Below are positions 6,547-14,429 of a stretch of DNA of 17,324 nt, in pieces. The notes below the pieces were generated by a model. That model had not been told where the DNA came from and did not search any database. It saw only the letters and a list, made by a program, of their open reading frames with translations. The stretch is taken from the NCBI GenBank assembly GCA_964370735.1, contig CAYJLC010000040.1:1-17324 (forward strand). Reading direction: 5' to 3'. The DNA is from CAYJLC01 sp964370735 (lineage in GTDB: Bacteria; Bacillota; Clostridia; Oscillospirales; Butyricicoccaceae). The stretch's first letter is position 1, and each line of letters begins with the position of its first letter. The translations under genes were made by a program, and so were the position numbers.

Positions 6547-7635
6547 ATGGAAATAAATAAAAAATTTAAGATGATAGGCATCGGCGTTGGTGCTGTATTA
6601 GCAATTAGCACTATCACAGGAGGGGTATTAGTATATGCCTCATACGTTAATCAAAGCTATATAGGTGAAGAAAAAGCAGGGGATATCGCATTAGAGCACG
6701 CAGGAGTTAGCGAAAGCGAAGTTTCTTTCACACAAAGCAAATTTGATTATGATGATGGAGTAGCTGAATACGAAGTTGATTTTTACATTGGTACTACTGA
6801 ATATGACTACGAAATAGATGCAGTGACAGGCGAAGTTAGAAGTTATGATGTTGACACTAAAAATATTGTAAATAATACTATGTCACAAGCAGAAGTTACT
6901 CAAGCAAATCAGACTTATATAGGTGAAGAAAAAGCAAAAACACTTGCATTAGAGCACGCAGGAGTTAGCGAAAGCGAAGTTTCTTTCACACAAAGCAAAT
7001 TTGATTATGATGATGGAGTAGCTGAATACGAAGTTGATTTTTACATTGGTACTACTGAATATGACTACGAAATAGATGCAGTGACAGGCGAAGTTAGAAG
7101 TTATGATGTTGACACTAAAAATATTGTAAATAATACTATGTCACAAGCAGAAGTTACTCAAGCAAATCAGACTTATATAGGTGAAGAAAAAGCAAAAACA
7201 CTTGCATTAGAGCACGCAGGAGTTAGCGAAAGCGAAGTTTCTTTCACACAAAGCAAATTTGATTATGATGATGGAGTAGCTGAATACGAAGTTGATTTTT
7301 ACATTGGTACTACTGAATATGACTACGAAATAGATGCAGTGACAGGCGAAGTTAGAAGTTATGATGTTGACACTAAAAATAACACTACGTCACAAGCAGT
7401 TGTTTCGAGTAGTGACACGTCGCAGTATATAACAGTCGAAGAGGCTAAAAATATCGCATTACAAGATGCAAATGTAAATGTTGCAGATGCAAGCTATCTT
7501 AAATGTGAGTTTGATTATGATGATGGACGTGCTGAATATGAAGTTGAATGGAAAGTTGGCAGAGTAGAATATGAGTACACAATTAGCGCTGTTGACGGAA
7601 CTATTTGGGAACGAGATATAGAGCAAGATGACTAA
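6547..7635 (+). CDS. Membrane-anchored protein with four PepSY domains
   Basis: A 362-residue protein with one N-terminal membrane helix (about 9-33), acting as anchor or uncleaved signal, and an acidic extracytoplasmic part. Four PepSY units follow at about 38-102, 124-188, 210-274 and 294-357. Each shows the family pattern: YIGEEKA at the start, an ALEHAG helix, FDYDDGVAEYEVDFYIG strands and YEIDAVTGEV at the end. Units 1-3 are encoded by a perfect 258-bp tandem repeat; unit 4 is diverged (YITVEEAKNIALQDA), probably the older copy. PepSY domains are known as propeptide-like inhibitor modules of peptidases and occur beside two-component systems in Firmicutes. No peptidase is encoded next to it. 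Its promoter resembles that of the two-component operon, so it is likely a regulon member and perhaps a modulator of the kinase or an envelope protease. The start follows GAGG at 6534-6537. Confidence 0.9.
   Translation: MEINKKFKMIGIGVGAVLAISTITGGVLVYASYVNQSYIGEEKAGDIALEHAGVSESEVSFTQSKFDYDDGVAEYEVDFYIGTTEYDYEIDAVTGEVRSYDVDTKNIVNNTMSQAEVTQANQTYIGEEKAKTLALEHAGVSESEVSFTQSKFDYDDGVAEYEVDFYIGTTEYDYEIDAVTGEVRSYDVDTKNIVNNTMSQAEVTQANQTYIGEEKAKTLALEHAGVSESEVSFTQSKFDYDDGVAEYEVDFYIGTTEYDYEIDAVTGEVRSYDVDTKNNTTSQAVVSSSDTSQYITVEEAKNIALQDANVNVADASYLKCEFDYDDGRAEYEVEWKVGRVEYEYTISAVDGTIWERDIEQDD
6688..7380 (+). repeat. Perfect 258-bp tandem repeats within the PepSY gene
   Basis: The 435 bases from 6688 to 7122 are identical to those from 6946 to 7380. 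This gives two full copies and a third of about 177 bases, period 258 bp (86 codons). Each unit encodes one PepSY domain plus its Asn/Gln/Thr-rich linker. The third copy departs at 7381, where nine bases (three codons) of the linker are missing. Identity includes synonymous positions, so the amplification is recent or maintained by recombination. Copy number may vary between strains or be wrong in the assembly. Confidence 0.95.
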
Positions 7636-7647
7636 GCAAAAATAATA

Positions 7648-7700
7648 ATAGATGTTATAGACTGGACGTAAAAGTTCAAGTTTATAACATCTATTTGTAT
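7648..7700. terminator. Long hairpin between convergent genes, probable bidirectional terminator
   Basis: ATAGATGTTATA (7648-7659) and TATAACATCTAT (7683-7694) are perfect complements, extended inward by four more pairs (7660-7663 with 7679-7682, one G:U). It lies between the converging PepSY and GGDEF/EAL genes. The T tract is weak on the plus side (ATTTGTAT); on the minus side T-rich sequence (TATTATTATTTTTG) follows. It is likely to end both transcripts. Confidence 0.65.
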
Positions 7701-7712
7701 ATATGGGATTGT

Positions 7713-9986
7713 TTACTTTGAATGAGAAGTTGAAACCGTTGCATCAATCAAAGTGGAATTGTTGTTTTCTATCATATCGAAGCTATATTGTTCTTCAAAT
7801 TCGTTGATAGGCATAGGTTTTGCGTATACATAGCCTTGTATTGCGTCACAATTCATATTTTTTAAAAGCTCCACTTGCTCCTCTGTTTCAATGCCTTCTG
7901 CAACAACGTACATGCCTAGGCTGTGAGACATTTTTATTATGCTGTCAATCAGCATATTGTCACGTTGAGCATTTTTGACACCCGTAAAGAAACTTCGGTC
8001 CATTTTTAGCGTGTCTACATAAAGATTTTTGAGCATGCCTAGAGAAGAATAGCCAGCGCCAAAGTCATCGATAGAAATTTTGAAACCATTTTTACGCAAG
8101 TCTTTAAAAAGTTGTTCTATTGTATCTTGGTTTAAAATTGTAGCTGATTCTGTTAGCTCAATTTCAATGCATTCGTGAGGTACATTATATTTATCGGCAA
8201 TAGCGATAATTCCATCGACGAAAAGGGGGTTTTTTAAGTTTAGGCGTGAGCAGTTTACCGAGATTGTGAACTGACCAAAGCCTTCGTCAATCCATTTGCT
8301 GATGGTCATACAAACGTTTTCGAGCACATATTTATCGAGTTCGACAATAAAACCGTTACGTTCAAATAGGGGAATGAAGTCATTAGGGTATATCATATTA
8401 CCAGTATCTTCAACCCAACGAACAAGCGCCTCGGCACCAACAAGGATATTGCCCGTAGTGCTAAATTTAGGCTGTAAATATACTTTGAATTCGTTGTTAT
8501 CAAGGGCGGATTTCATTTTGCTTGTGATTTCTGCTACTGTTAAAAGATTTTGTGTAAATGTTTCATCATAATCGAAAAACAGCTCGCCTTTAGTTGATTT
8601 AGCTCTTGCGTGGGCAAGCCCTGCTTTTGCTATGATATCTTCAAAATCAGTTTCTCCTGGTGCTATATGATAACGACCTATTTTGAAAATAGCACCGTAA
8701 CCTACCATTTTTGGAAGATTTTTGGAAACATAATCGTCGACAAAACTTTCTAAAAATCTTATGTCGTCTAGAAAACCGTTGCCAGCAAAAATAGCAAATC
8801 TATCGCCATGGATTCTTGCTATCATCAAACTAGGCTCGTTAAAGCTTTCGAAGAAAGGCTTGATGGCGTTTAGTACATTATCGCCCATATCGCGTCCGAA
8901 CATTTCATTAATAGCTTTAAAGTTATCTATATCGAAAAATATGAGAGAGTATTTTTTGTTTTCATTTTGACACAATGTTTCAGTTACATCTAATTTTAGT
9001 TTTGCCAAGTTTGGTAGTCCTGTTAGCGTGTCATAATAAGCAGTTTTTTTGAGTTTTATCTCTGAGCGGGTGTTGGCGATTGAAATATAAAAAACCATAG
9101 CAATTATAATCCAATATACTACACTACTAACTAATTTGAACATTTCTATTGCAGTAGTAAGCGTTGCGTTTATTCCATCTACTTCGACGTTAATTGCGAG
9201 TGCCCAATCGGTGTTTTCTATTGGGAAATACACCATTACTTTATCTGTGCCATAATAGTTGTAAGAAAAACCACCATTATTTCCCAGTAAGAAATTCGAT
9301 TGTGCTTGTGATATATTTTGAAGTCCTAGCTCCGAGGCATCTCCTTCGGGGATGAACGAAGTGCCAACGTGATTTTCGCTTGTGGAGAATACAAGGTTTA
9401 GGTCGTGGTCAATAATAAAAATATCGCCTGTGCCCTCTGTTTTGAGTTCTACTGACTTTAAAAAATCAGTCATAAAAGCGTCACTAAATAAAACCGCGAT
9501 TACTTCATTTTCTACAACGACAGGAACAGCAAAGTTGAACACCATTTCGTCTGTTTCATAAGACATAAGTGGGTCGGCTACGATAAATTCATTTTGCAAA
9601 GCATGCTTGTATGATTCGTTGTCAGAGAAGTCATAAGGGGTTCCGTCGAGAGAATAACCATTTCCGTCAAGGTCTATATAATATAATGTGTCAAATTCTT
9701 CGGATTGCGACTGGCTTTTAAGAAATGTGCCAAGTTCATCGAATGAAACATTATTATTTGCAGCATATTTAGCCATAAGCAATAAATCATCTCTGCCTTC
9801 TTCTATAATGTCTTCAAGCAAAAGTTCTATTTGTACACCGATTTGATCCATTTCACTAAGTGTTGCATTTATAACTGCATCATCTGTATTTGATTTAGCC
9901 CAATTTGTTAGTAAGCCTATGAATACTATTGATAAGAAGACAATGACCGTAACAATTTTTATAGAGCTAAGCCTTTTGGAAAACAT
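7713..9986 (-). CDS. Cache-GGDEF-EAL protein, probable c-di-GMP phosphodiesterase
   Basis: A membrane protein of 757 residues that senses an external ligand and acts on cyclic di-GMP. Order: membrane helix about 8-28; double-Cache-like sensor about 35-280; second helix about 285-305; GGDEF domain about 316-470; EAL domain about 490-735. The GGDEF signature is HGDRF (393-397), lacking the first Gly and the catalytic Glu, so cyclase activity is unlikely. The EAL domain looks active: EALVRW with Glu519, Asn578, Glu610 (ELTES), Asp640-Asp641 (DDFGAG), Lys661, Glu697 (AEGIE) and Gln717 (QGY). I chose the ATG at 9984-9986 because GGAGG (9995-9999) lies eight bases upstream. The frame is open to another ATG at 10064, which has no such site and precedes no membrane signal. 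It is a single-gene unit between terminators. The degenerate GGDEF may bind GTP as an allosteric site, as known for other members. Confidence 0.92.
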   Translation of the reverse strand: MFSKRLSSIKIVTVIVFLSIVFIGLLTNWAKSNTDDAVINATLSEMDQIGVQIELLLEDIIEEGRDDLLLMAKYAANNNVSFDELGTFLKSQSQSEEFDTLYYIDLDGNGYSLDGTPYDFSDNESYKHALQNEFIVADPLMSYETDEMVFNFAVPVVVENEVIAVLFSDAFMTDFLKSVELKTEGTGDIFIIDHDLNLVFSTSENHVGTSFIPEGDASELGLQNISQAQSNFLLGNNGGFSYNYYGTDKVMVYFPIENTDWALAINVEVDGINATLTTAIEMFKLVSSVVYWIIIAMVFYISIANTRSEIKLKKTAYYDTLTGLPNLAKLKLDVTETLCQNENKKYSLIFFDIDNFKAINEMFGRDMGDNVLNAIKPFFESFNEPSLMIARIHGDRFAIFAGNGFLDDIRFLESFVDDYVSKNLPKMVGYGAIFKIGRYHIAPGETDFEDIIAKAGLAHARAKSTKGELFFDYDETFTQNLLTVAEITSKMKSALDNNEFKVYLQPKFSTTGNILVGAEALVRWVEDTGNMIYPNDFIPLFERNGFIVELDKYVLENVCMTISKWIDEGFGQFTISVNCSRLNLKNPLFVDGIIAIADKYNVPHECIEIELTESATILNQDTIEQLFKDLRKNGFKISIDDFGAGYSSLGMLKNLYVDTLKMDRSFFTGVKNAQRDNMLIDSIIKMSHSLGMYVVAEGIETEEQVELLKNMNCDAIQGYVYAKPMPINEFEEQYSFDMIENNNSTLIDATVSTSHSK

Positions 9987-10072
9987 TATGTATACCTCCG
10001 AATATAGTTTATGCATATAAATGAACGTTTTTAGCAAAATTTCTAATTTATATGTTGACGACAAGACAAGTG

Positions 10073-10107
10073 CTTAAAAAATGAGCAAATCTATGATTTA
10101 CTCATTT
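10073..10107 (-). terminator. Terminator after the importer operon
   Basis: The arms 10079-10091 and 10095-10107 pair over 13 positions with one mismatch and a three-base loop. Read on the minus strand the stem is followed by TTTTT. It lies about 150 bp after the ATP-grasp gene and before the GGDEF/EAL gene, so it ends the minus-strand importer operon. The sequence between (10108-10254) shows no gene. Confidence 0.75.
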
Positions 10108-10254
10108 GTATTATAAATATTATTATAGCAAAAAATGTAAATAAAGTCAATATGTGAGAGGGAGTTTCTTTCTTGCAAACTGCTTTAAGTAACTATTTAG
10201 CCGTATAAATTCGAGCTATGATAAGAAGGGGAAAATAATTTGTAAATTACATCA

Positions 10255-11079
10255 TTATGATAACAATTGATAAATATTTTCCTTGAATTTTGTAAGCGTT
10301 TTTTCAAGAATATCTTCTGGTAATCTTCTCAAATTCATAAAGGCAGCGTGGTCCTCTATTTCCATTAAAAGTAAGCTATTATCAGGTCTTCTTAGAAAAT
10401 CTATTCTTTGGAAACCATGTTTTAAGTTTGAATATTTAGCATATTTATCAGAAAGTGATTTATCATTTTCTGAAAGGTCAATGAATTGTGGCGGTGGGTA
10501 GTTTGGATATTTTGACGGAGTATACTCAAAAACATACATAAGCTCTTCACCTACATAATAGCACTGAACTTCGGACACAAAATCGACAAAAGGTTGAATT
10601 ATTTCGCCTTCAGTATATGCATCGTGCAAATCAGAAGCATCTACAAATCTTTGGTATAAACCATTTCCGAAAGATTTTATGTCTTTAATGACATATTTTG
10701 CAGATTTTGGAAGTAAATCTATGTTTGCTCTAGTGTTAATTGTTGGAATAACCTGCTCACCATTAGAAAACATATCGCAAAGGTAGCCTTTGCCTTCACC
10801 ATCAAGGCCTACTAAATTGACTGTTTTTATGTTTTTGTTTTTCAGTCTATTTATCAGATTTTTGTTGCTTTTATAAAGTGCCTCTGTCTCGTCTGTGCTA
10901 CTAACCCACGTATTTCTACGGATAATCACATCATAGGTTTCATCTAAATTTTCGTCATAATCAACAGTGTTGATATCGACTATATGGCCATCTTTTTCGA
11001 AAGAATTTTTCAAAATAGTGTCATCTTCAAAACCACTACCTTTGCAATTAGATAGGATTAAAATTTTATAATTTTTCAT
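10255..11079 (-). CDS. ATP-grasp superfamily ligase-like protein
   Basis: A 274-residue cytoplasmic protein with the fold pattern of small ATP-grasp enzymes related to glutathione synthetase and RimK. The N-terminal third (KILILSNCKGSG, then YDVIIRRNTWVSS) resembles the pre-ATP-grasp domain. NLVGLDGEGKGYLCDMF and VIPT (about 88-113) match the family's linker into the ATP-binding fold. Lys132 (YVIKDIKSFG) is the likely nucleotide-binding lysine. Glu170 (SEVQCYYVG) and the end IDFLR...LLLMEIEDHAAF with Asp227, Glu240 and Glu242 give the metal/ATP site. Such enzymes join a carboxylate to an amine or thiol via an acyl phosphate; the substrate is unknown. It is the last gene of the minus-strand importer operon, 50 bases after the second ATPase, with its own GGAGA site. 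It may modify what the importer brings in, or make a small peptide or chelator; this is inference. Confidence 0.78.
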   Translation of the reverse strand: MKNYKILILSNCKGSGFEDDTILKNSFEKDGHIVDINTVDYDENLDETYDVIIRRNTWVSSTDETEALYKSNKNLINRLKNKNIKTVNLVGLDGEGKGYLCDMFSNGEQVIPTINTRANIDLLPKSAKYVIKDIKSFGNGLYQRFVDASDLHDAYTEGEIIQPFVDFVSEVQCYYVGEELMYVFEYTPSKYPNYPPPQFIDLSENDKSLSDKYAKYSNLKHGFQRIDFLRRPDNSLLLMEIEDHAAFMNLRRLPEDILEKTLTKFKENIYQLLS

Positions 11080-11129
11080 AATACATCTCCGTTTTTTATA
11101 GAAATTTGATTTTAAAAAGAATATTTAAT

Positions 11130-11924
11130 TTAAGCATGAGTGCATGCGTCTGAAAATTTGCATGAACATTTTTTTAAATCAAATGTTGCTTGTAGCAGTT
11201 CTTTTGTGTATTCGTTTAGTTTTGGGATTTGGATTTGATTTGTATTTATAATCTCGATTAATTTCGCATTTTTCATAACCACAATTCTGTCAGATATATT
11301 AGTGACAAGTGCAATATCGTGGCAAATAAACAAAATTGTTAGGTTATAATCCTTTTGCAATTTTTTTAAAAGGACTAAAATTTTGCTTTGTGAAATTACG
11401 TCTAAGGCGCTTGTTGGCTCGTCTAAAAGCAAAATTTCTGGATTTAAAGTCAACGCTCTTGCAATATTTACACGTTGGCGTTGCCCACCACTCATTTCAT
11501 GTGCTCTTTTATCCAAAAACGATTCATCAAGTCCTACACTTTTAAGATACATTATTGCAGTTTCATTAATCTGCTTTTTAGAAATAAGTTTAAAATTTAA
11601 AAGTGGCTCGCAAATTATATCACGAACTTTCATTTTAGGATTAAGCGACTGACCTGTATCTTGTGACACGAATTGAAGTTTTTTTCTATTTAATCTGAGC
11701 TCTTTTGGCTTTAATTTTGTTAAACACAAATCTTTATAATAAACTTCACCTGTGGATGGTTTTTCTAAATTAGAAATTATTTTAGCAAGTGTGCTTTTTC
11801 CACTTCCACTCTCGCCAACAACTGCTAGAAATTCACCTGTTTTCACATCAAATGAAATATTATCACATGCGTTAACATCGTGAAATTTTTTGCTAATATT
11901 TTTAATTTTTAATATTTCAGTCAA
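11130..11924 (-). CDS. Nickel/peptide-type ABC importer ATPase (NikE/OppF-like)
   Basis: Second ATPase of the importer, pairing with the ATPase encoded just upstream to power the two permeases. Walker A GESGSGKST is at 37-45, the Q loop at Gln88, the signature MSGGQRQ at 144-150, Walker B LLLLDEP at 164-170 and the switch His202. The 264-residue length fits NikE better than the longer OppF proteins. The C-terminus ends in a cysteine cluster, C-S-C-x5-C-x-H (Cys253, Cys255, Cys261, His263), which could bind metal or a cluster. The start codon is TTG, directly after the TAG stop of the previous gene, with AAGGTGA five bases upstream; expression is therefore coupled to the partner. Substrate could be nickel, another metal-chelate or a peptide. 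Confidence 0.9.
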   Translation of the reverse strand: MTEILKIKNISKKFHDVNACDNISFDVKTGEFLAVVGESGSGKSTLAKIISNLEKPSTGEVYYKDLCLTKLKPKELRLNRKKLQFVSQDTGQSLNPKMKVRDIICEPLLNFKLISKKQINETAIMYLKSVGLDESFLDKRAHEMSGGQRQRVNIARALTLNPEILLLDEPTSALDVISQSKILVLLKKLQKDYNLTILFICHDIALVTNISDRIVVMKNAKLIEIINTNQIQIPKLNEYTKELLQATFDLKKCSCKFSDACTHA

Positions 11925-12668
11925 CTAATTCACCTTCAATCTAGGGATATTTGAAATCAAACTTTTGGTATATTCAGATTTAGGGTTTGTAAGAATTTCT
12001 TTTGAAGAATTTATCTCTACAATTTCTCCATCTTTCATAACTGCAACTCGGTTTGCCATAAAAATAGCGAGTGGAATATTGTGTGTTATCATTAAAATCG
12101 TGACATTAAATTCATCTTTGAGTTTCATAATCATATCAATAACTTGAGCTTGCGTCGTAACGTCTAAAGCACTAGTCGGCTCATCTAAAAGCAGAAGTTT
12201 TGGGGCTAAAGATAATGAAAAGGCAAGTCCGACACGTTGCATCATACCACCACTAAGTTCAAAAGTATATAAAGTCATTACATTTTCTTCTAAATTTAGC
12301 TGTTTTAATGTTTTAACAGCCAATTCATAAGCTTCTGATTTTTTTAATGTCTTGTGCTTTCTGATATATTCAATAAATTGTACACCAATTTTTCTTACGG
12401 GGTTTAGTGTTGCCCTTGTGTCTTGAAAAACAATTGATATTTCAGTAGGGCACACGCGTTTTAGTGGTTTGTTTTTATAGAAAATCTTTCCATCATTGAT
12501 TTTTGCAGTTTCAGGTAAAAGTTTCATAATGGTTTTCAAAATAGTAGTTTTGCCACTACCACTTTCTCCAACTATACAAACAGTTTCGCCTTCTTTAAGT
12601 GTGAAATTTAGGTTTTTTACTACTGTTTTATTGTCGTATGAAATATTTAAATTCGCAATTTCTAACAT
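11925..12668 (-). CDS. Nickel/peptide-type ABC importer ATPase (NikD/OppD-like)
   Basis: First ATPase of the importer. Walker A GESGSGKTT is at 34-42, the Q loop at Gln82, the signature ELSGGMMQR at 137-145, Walker B LLLLDEP at 158-164 and the switch His196. At 247 residues it is the size of NikD; it keeps the short EYTKSLISNIP motif near the end but lacks the long C-terminal extension of OppD/DppD. The ATG follows AAGGAGT, nine bases after the permease stop, within the same operon. Sequence alone does not separate nickel from dipeptide importers; the short length and the binding protein favour a metal or small-chelate substrate. Confidence 0.9.
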   Translation of the reverse strand: MLEIANLNISYDNKTVVKNLNFTLKEGETVCIVGESGSGKTTILKTIMKLLPETAKINDGKIFYKNKPLKRVCPTEISIVFQDTRATLNPVRKIGVQFIEYIRKHKTLKKSEAYELAVKTLKQLNLEENVMTLYTFELSGGMMQRVGLAFSLSLAPKLLLLDEPTSALDVTTQAQVIDMIMKLKDEFNVTILMITHNIPLAIFMANRVAVMKDGEIVEINSSKEILTNPKSEYTKSLISNIPRLKVN

Positions 12669-12677
12669 TTTTACTCC

Positions 12678-13475
12678 TTAGGCATTCAAATAATCTCGAA
12701 TTTTATCACTAATTAAATTACAAGTGCTTACAATAAAGAACAAGGCAAGCCCTGGAAAAGCTACAAGATATGGCGTATATAGCATATTTGTTCTGCCGTC
12801 ACTTATCATATACCCAAGTTCTGGAATGCTTGCAGGTACTCCAAATCCTAAAAATGATAGTGCAGATATTTCTAGTATAATAGTACCGATGTCGGTGCTT
12901 GCAGTTACCATTAAAGGTGTAATGATATTAGGCAGAATATGCCTTTTTATTATATTTATGTCTGTTGTTCCGACTACTTTTGCGGATTTTATATATTCAG
13001 TGTTTCTAATTTTTAAAACCAAACTTCGTGAAAGTCTGATGTATTTGCTAATTGTCACTATAAAAATAGCAAACATAGAATTTTGGACACTTGGTCCCAT
13101 AATTCCGGCAAGAGCAATTGCTAAAACCATCGATGGAAATGAGATTAATATATCTGATATTCTCATGATTATTATGTCAACAATTCCACCAAGATAACCA
13201 CTTAATATGCCTAAAACTGTGCCTATGGTCGATATAATAAACACTAAAACCAACGATATAAGCATTGATGTTCGCACACCATAAATTACTCGTGAAAAAA
13301 TATCTCTGCCAAGCCTATCTGTGCCAAATAAATTTATTTCATTAGGGGGAATATAGGCGTTTTTTAAATCTCCTATGTTAGGGTCGAATGGTGCGATTTG
13401 ATTTGCAAATACAACTATTATTAATAAAATCAACGCTAAAATACCTAGCAAAAGTACATATATTTTATTTTTCAT
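12678..13475 (-). CDS. ABC importer permease (NikC/DppC-like)
   Basis: Second membrane subunit of the importer. It has 265 residues with an N-terminal helix (about 5-27), the PFDPNIGDLKNAY and FGTDRLGRDIFSRVIYG motifs typical of DppC/NikC, and five further helices. The cytoplasmic EAA loop is at about 160-180 (IKSAKVVGTTDINIIKRHILP) and contacts the ATPases. The ATG follows GGAGAGT, which is made from the last codons of the preceding permease gene, one base away; the two are tightly coupled. It forms the translocation pore together with the NikB-like subunit. Confidence 0.92.
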   Translation of the reverse strand: MKNKIYVLLLGILALILLIIVVFANQIAPFDPNIGDLKNAYIPPNEINLFGTDRLGRDIFSRVIYGVRTSMLISLVLVFIISTIGTVLGILSGYLGGIVDIIIMRISDILISFPSMVLAIALAGIMGPSVQNSMFAIFIVTISKYIRLSRSLVLKIRNTEYIKSAKVVGTTDINIIKRHILPNIITPLMVTASTDIGTIILEISALSFLGFGVPASIPELGYMISDGRTNMLYTPYLVAFPGLALFFIVSTCNLISDKIRDYLNA

Positions 13476-13476
13476 T

Positions 13477-14415
13477 TTACTCTCCGTTTTTTAAACGTGG
13501 GTCAAGATATGGATAAGCTATATCTACCAAAAGATTTGCCGTCATATATATTACAGAAATTATTAATACATAAGCTTGTATTAAATTATAGTCATAAGAA
13601 GTTATGGCATTTACTGCAAGACTTCCTATTCCTGGATATGAAAAAATCACTTCAACTACTGCAACTCCAGAAAGAAGTGAGCCAAAAGATAATGCTAAAA
13701 GTGTTATCATCGGTGGTAGTATATTTATCGAAACATCACGAAAAATTATGTGTTTCATTTTGAAACCACGCGCTTTTGCACCTTGTACATATTCTTTTGA
13801 AAGTTCATCAAGAACAATTGTACGCAGTTGTCTTATGTATTTTGCAGACATGGCTATCGCAAGTGTTAGTGAAGGTAAAATTAAGCTTTCGAAGTTTATA
13901 TTAAATGGCACAACAGGAAGCAAGTTTAGTTTTAGTGCAAAAAAATACAAAAGCAAGGTTCCTACAAAGAAATTCGGCGAAGATATACCTAAAAAAGTAT
14001 AACTTCGTATAGCATAGTCTATAAATTTATCTTTTTTTACGGCTGAAATAATGCCTAGTGGAACTGAAATCACCATCATAAACAAAAGTGAAGTGATTGT
14101 AAGATAAAAGCTATTTATAATTCGAGGTATTATAAGGCTAGAAACAGGGGCACTTAATGAATAAGAATAGCCTAAATCACCCTTTAGAACATTTACAATC
14201 CAATTAAAATATTGCTCTAAAAATGGTTTATTAAGGCCTAAAAGTTCCCTTGTTTCTTCGATTACTTCGTCTGAGGGGATTGAGCCTGACGAGATATACA
14301 TTGTGCGTATAGGGTCACCAGGAGCGAGATAAATCAGTGCATAAGTTAAAATGCTTATTCCGAGTAATGTTATTATAATTTGTATTATTCTATTATAAAT
14401 GGTCTTTTTTTTCAA
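13477..14415 (-). CDS. ABC importer permease (NikB/DppB-like)
   Basis: First membrane subunit of the importer, 312 residues, normal for the family. The opening helix (about 10-30) leads to APGDPIR, the DppB/NikB signature, then the external loop EETRELLGLNKPFLEQYFNWI and GDLGYSYS. The EAA loop is ELSKEYVQGAKARGFKMKHI (about 213-232). The start is TTG, with a weak AAAGAG upstream and 14 bases after the regulator stop; the next in-frame Met (39) is well inside the protein, and upstream only ATT could serve. The gene follows the Panacea-domain regulator in the same operon and is translationally coupled to the NikC-like gene. Confidence 0.91.
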   Translation of the reverse strand: MKKKTIYNRIIQIIITLLGISILTYALIYLAPGDPIRTMYISSGSIPSDEVIEETRELLGLNKPFLEQYFNWIVNVLKGDLGYSYSLSAPVSSLIIPRIINSFYLTITSLLFMMVISVPLGIISAVKKDKFIDYAIRSYTFLGISSPNFFVGTLLLYFFALKLNLLPVVPFNINFESLILPSLTLAIAMSAKYIRQLRTIVLDELSKEYVQGAKARGFKMKHIIFRDVSINILPPMITLLALSFGSLLSGVAVVEVIFSYPGIGSLAVNAITSYDYNLIQAYVLIISVIYMTANLLVDIAYPYLDPRLKNGE

Positions 14416-14429
14416 AATTATGCTCTTTT

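Noticed and set aside
6688..7380. CRISPR array or insertion element in the repeated segment
   Set aside because: The 258-bp units are contiguous, in frame, code for PepSY domains and have no spacers, inverted ends or transposase.
9987..10064. Longer N-terminus (26 extra residues) for the Cache-GGDEF-EAL protein
   Set aside because: The ATG at 10064 has no ribosome binding site, while the ATG at 9986 has GGAGG eight bases upstream and starts directly before the membrane helix.
12724..13197. Plus-strand open frame of 157 codons
   Set aside because: It lies opposite the NikC-like permease, whose motifs are clear, and reads as a mirror of hydrophobic codons without its own start signals.
13497..14002. 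Two overlapping plus-strand open frames opposite the NikB-like permease
   Set aside because: Both are shadows of the permease gene with no family resemblance and no ribosome binding site.
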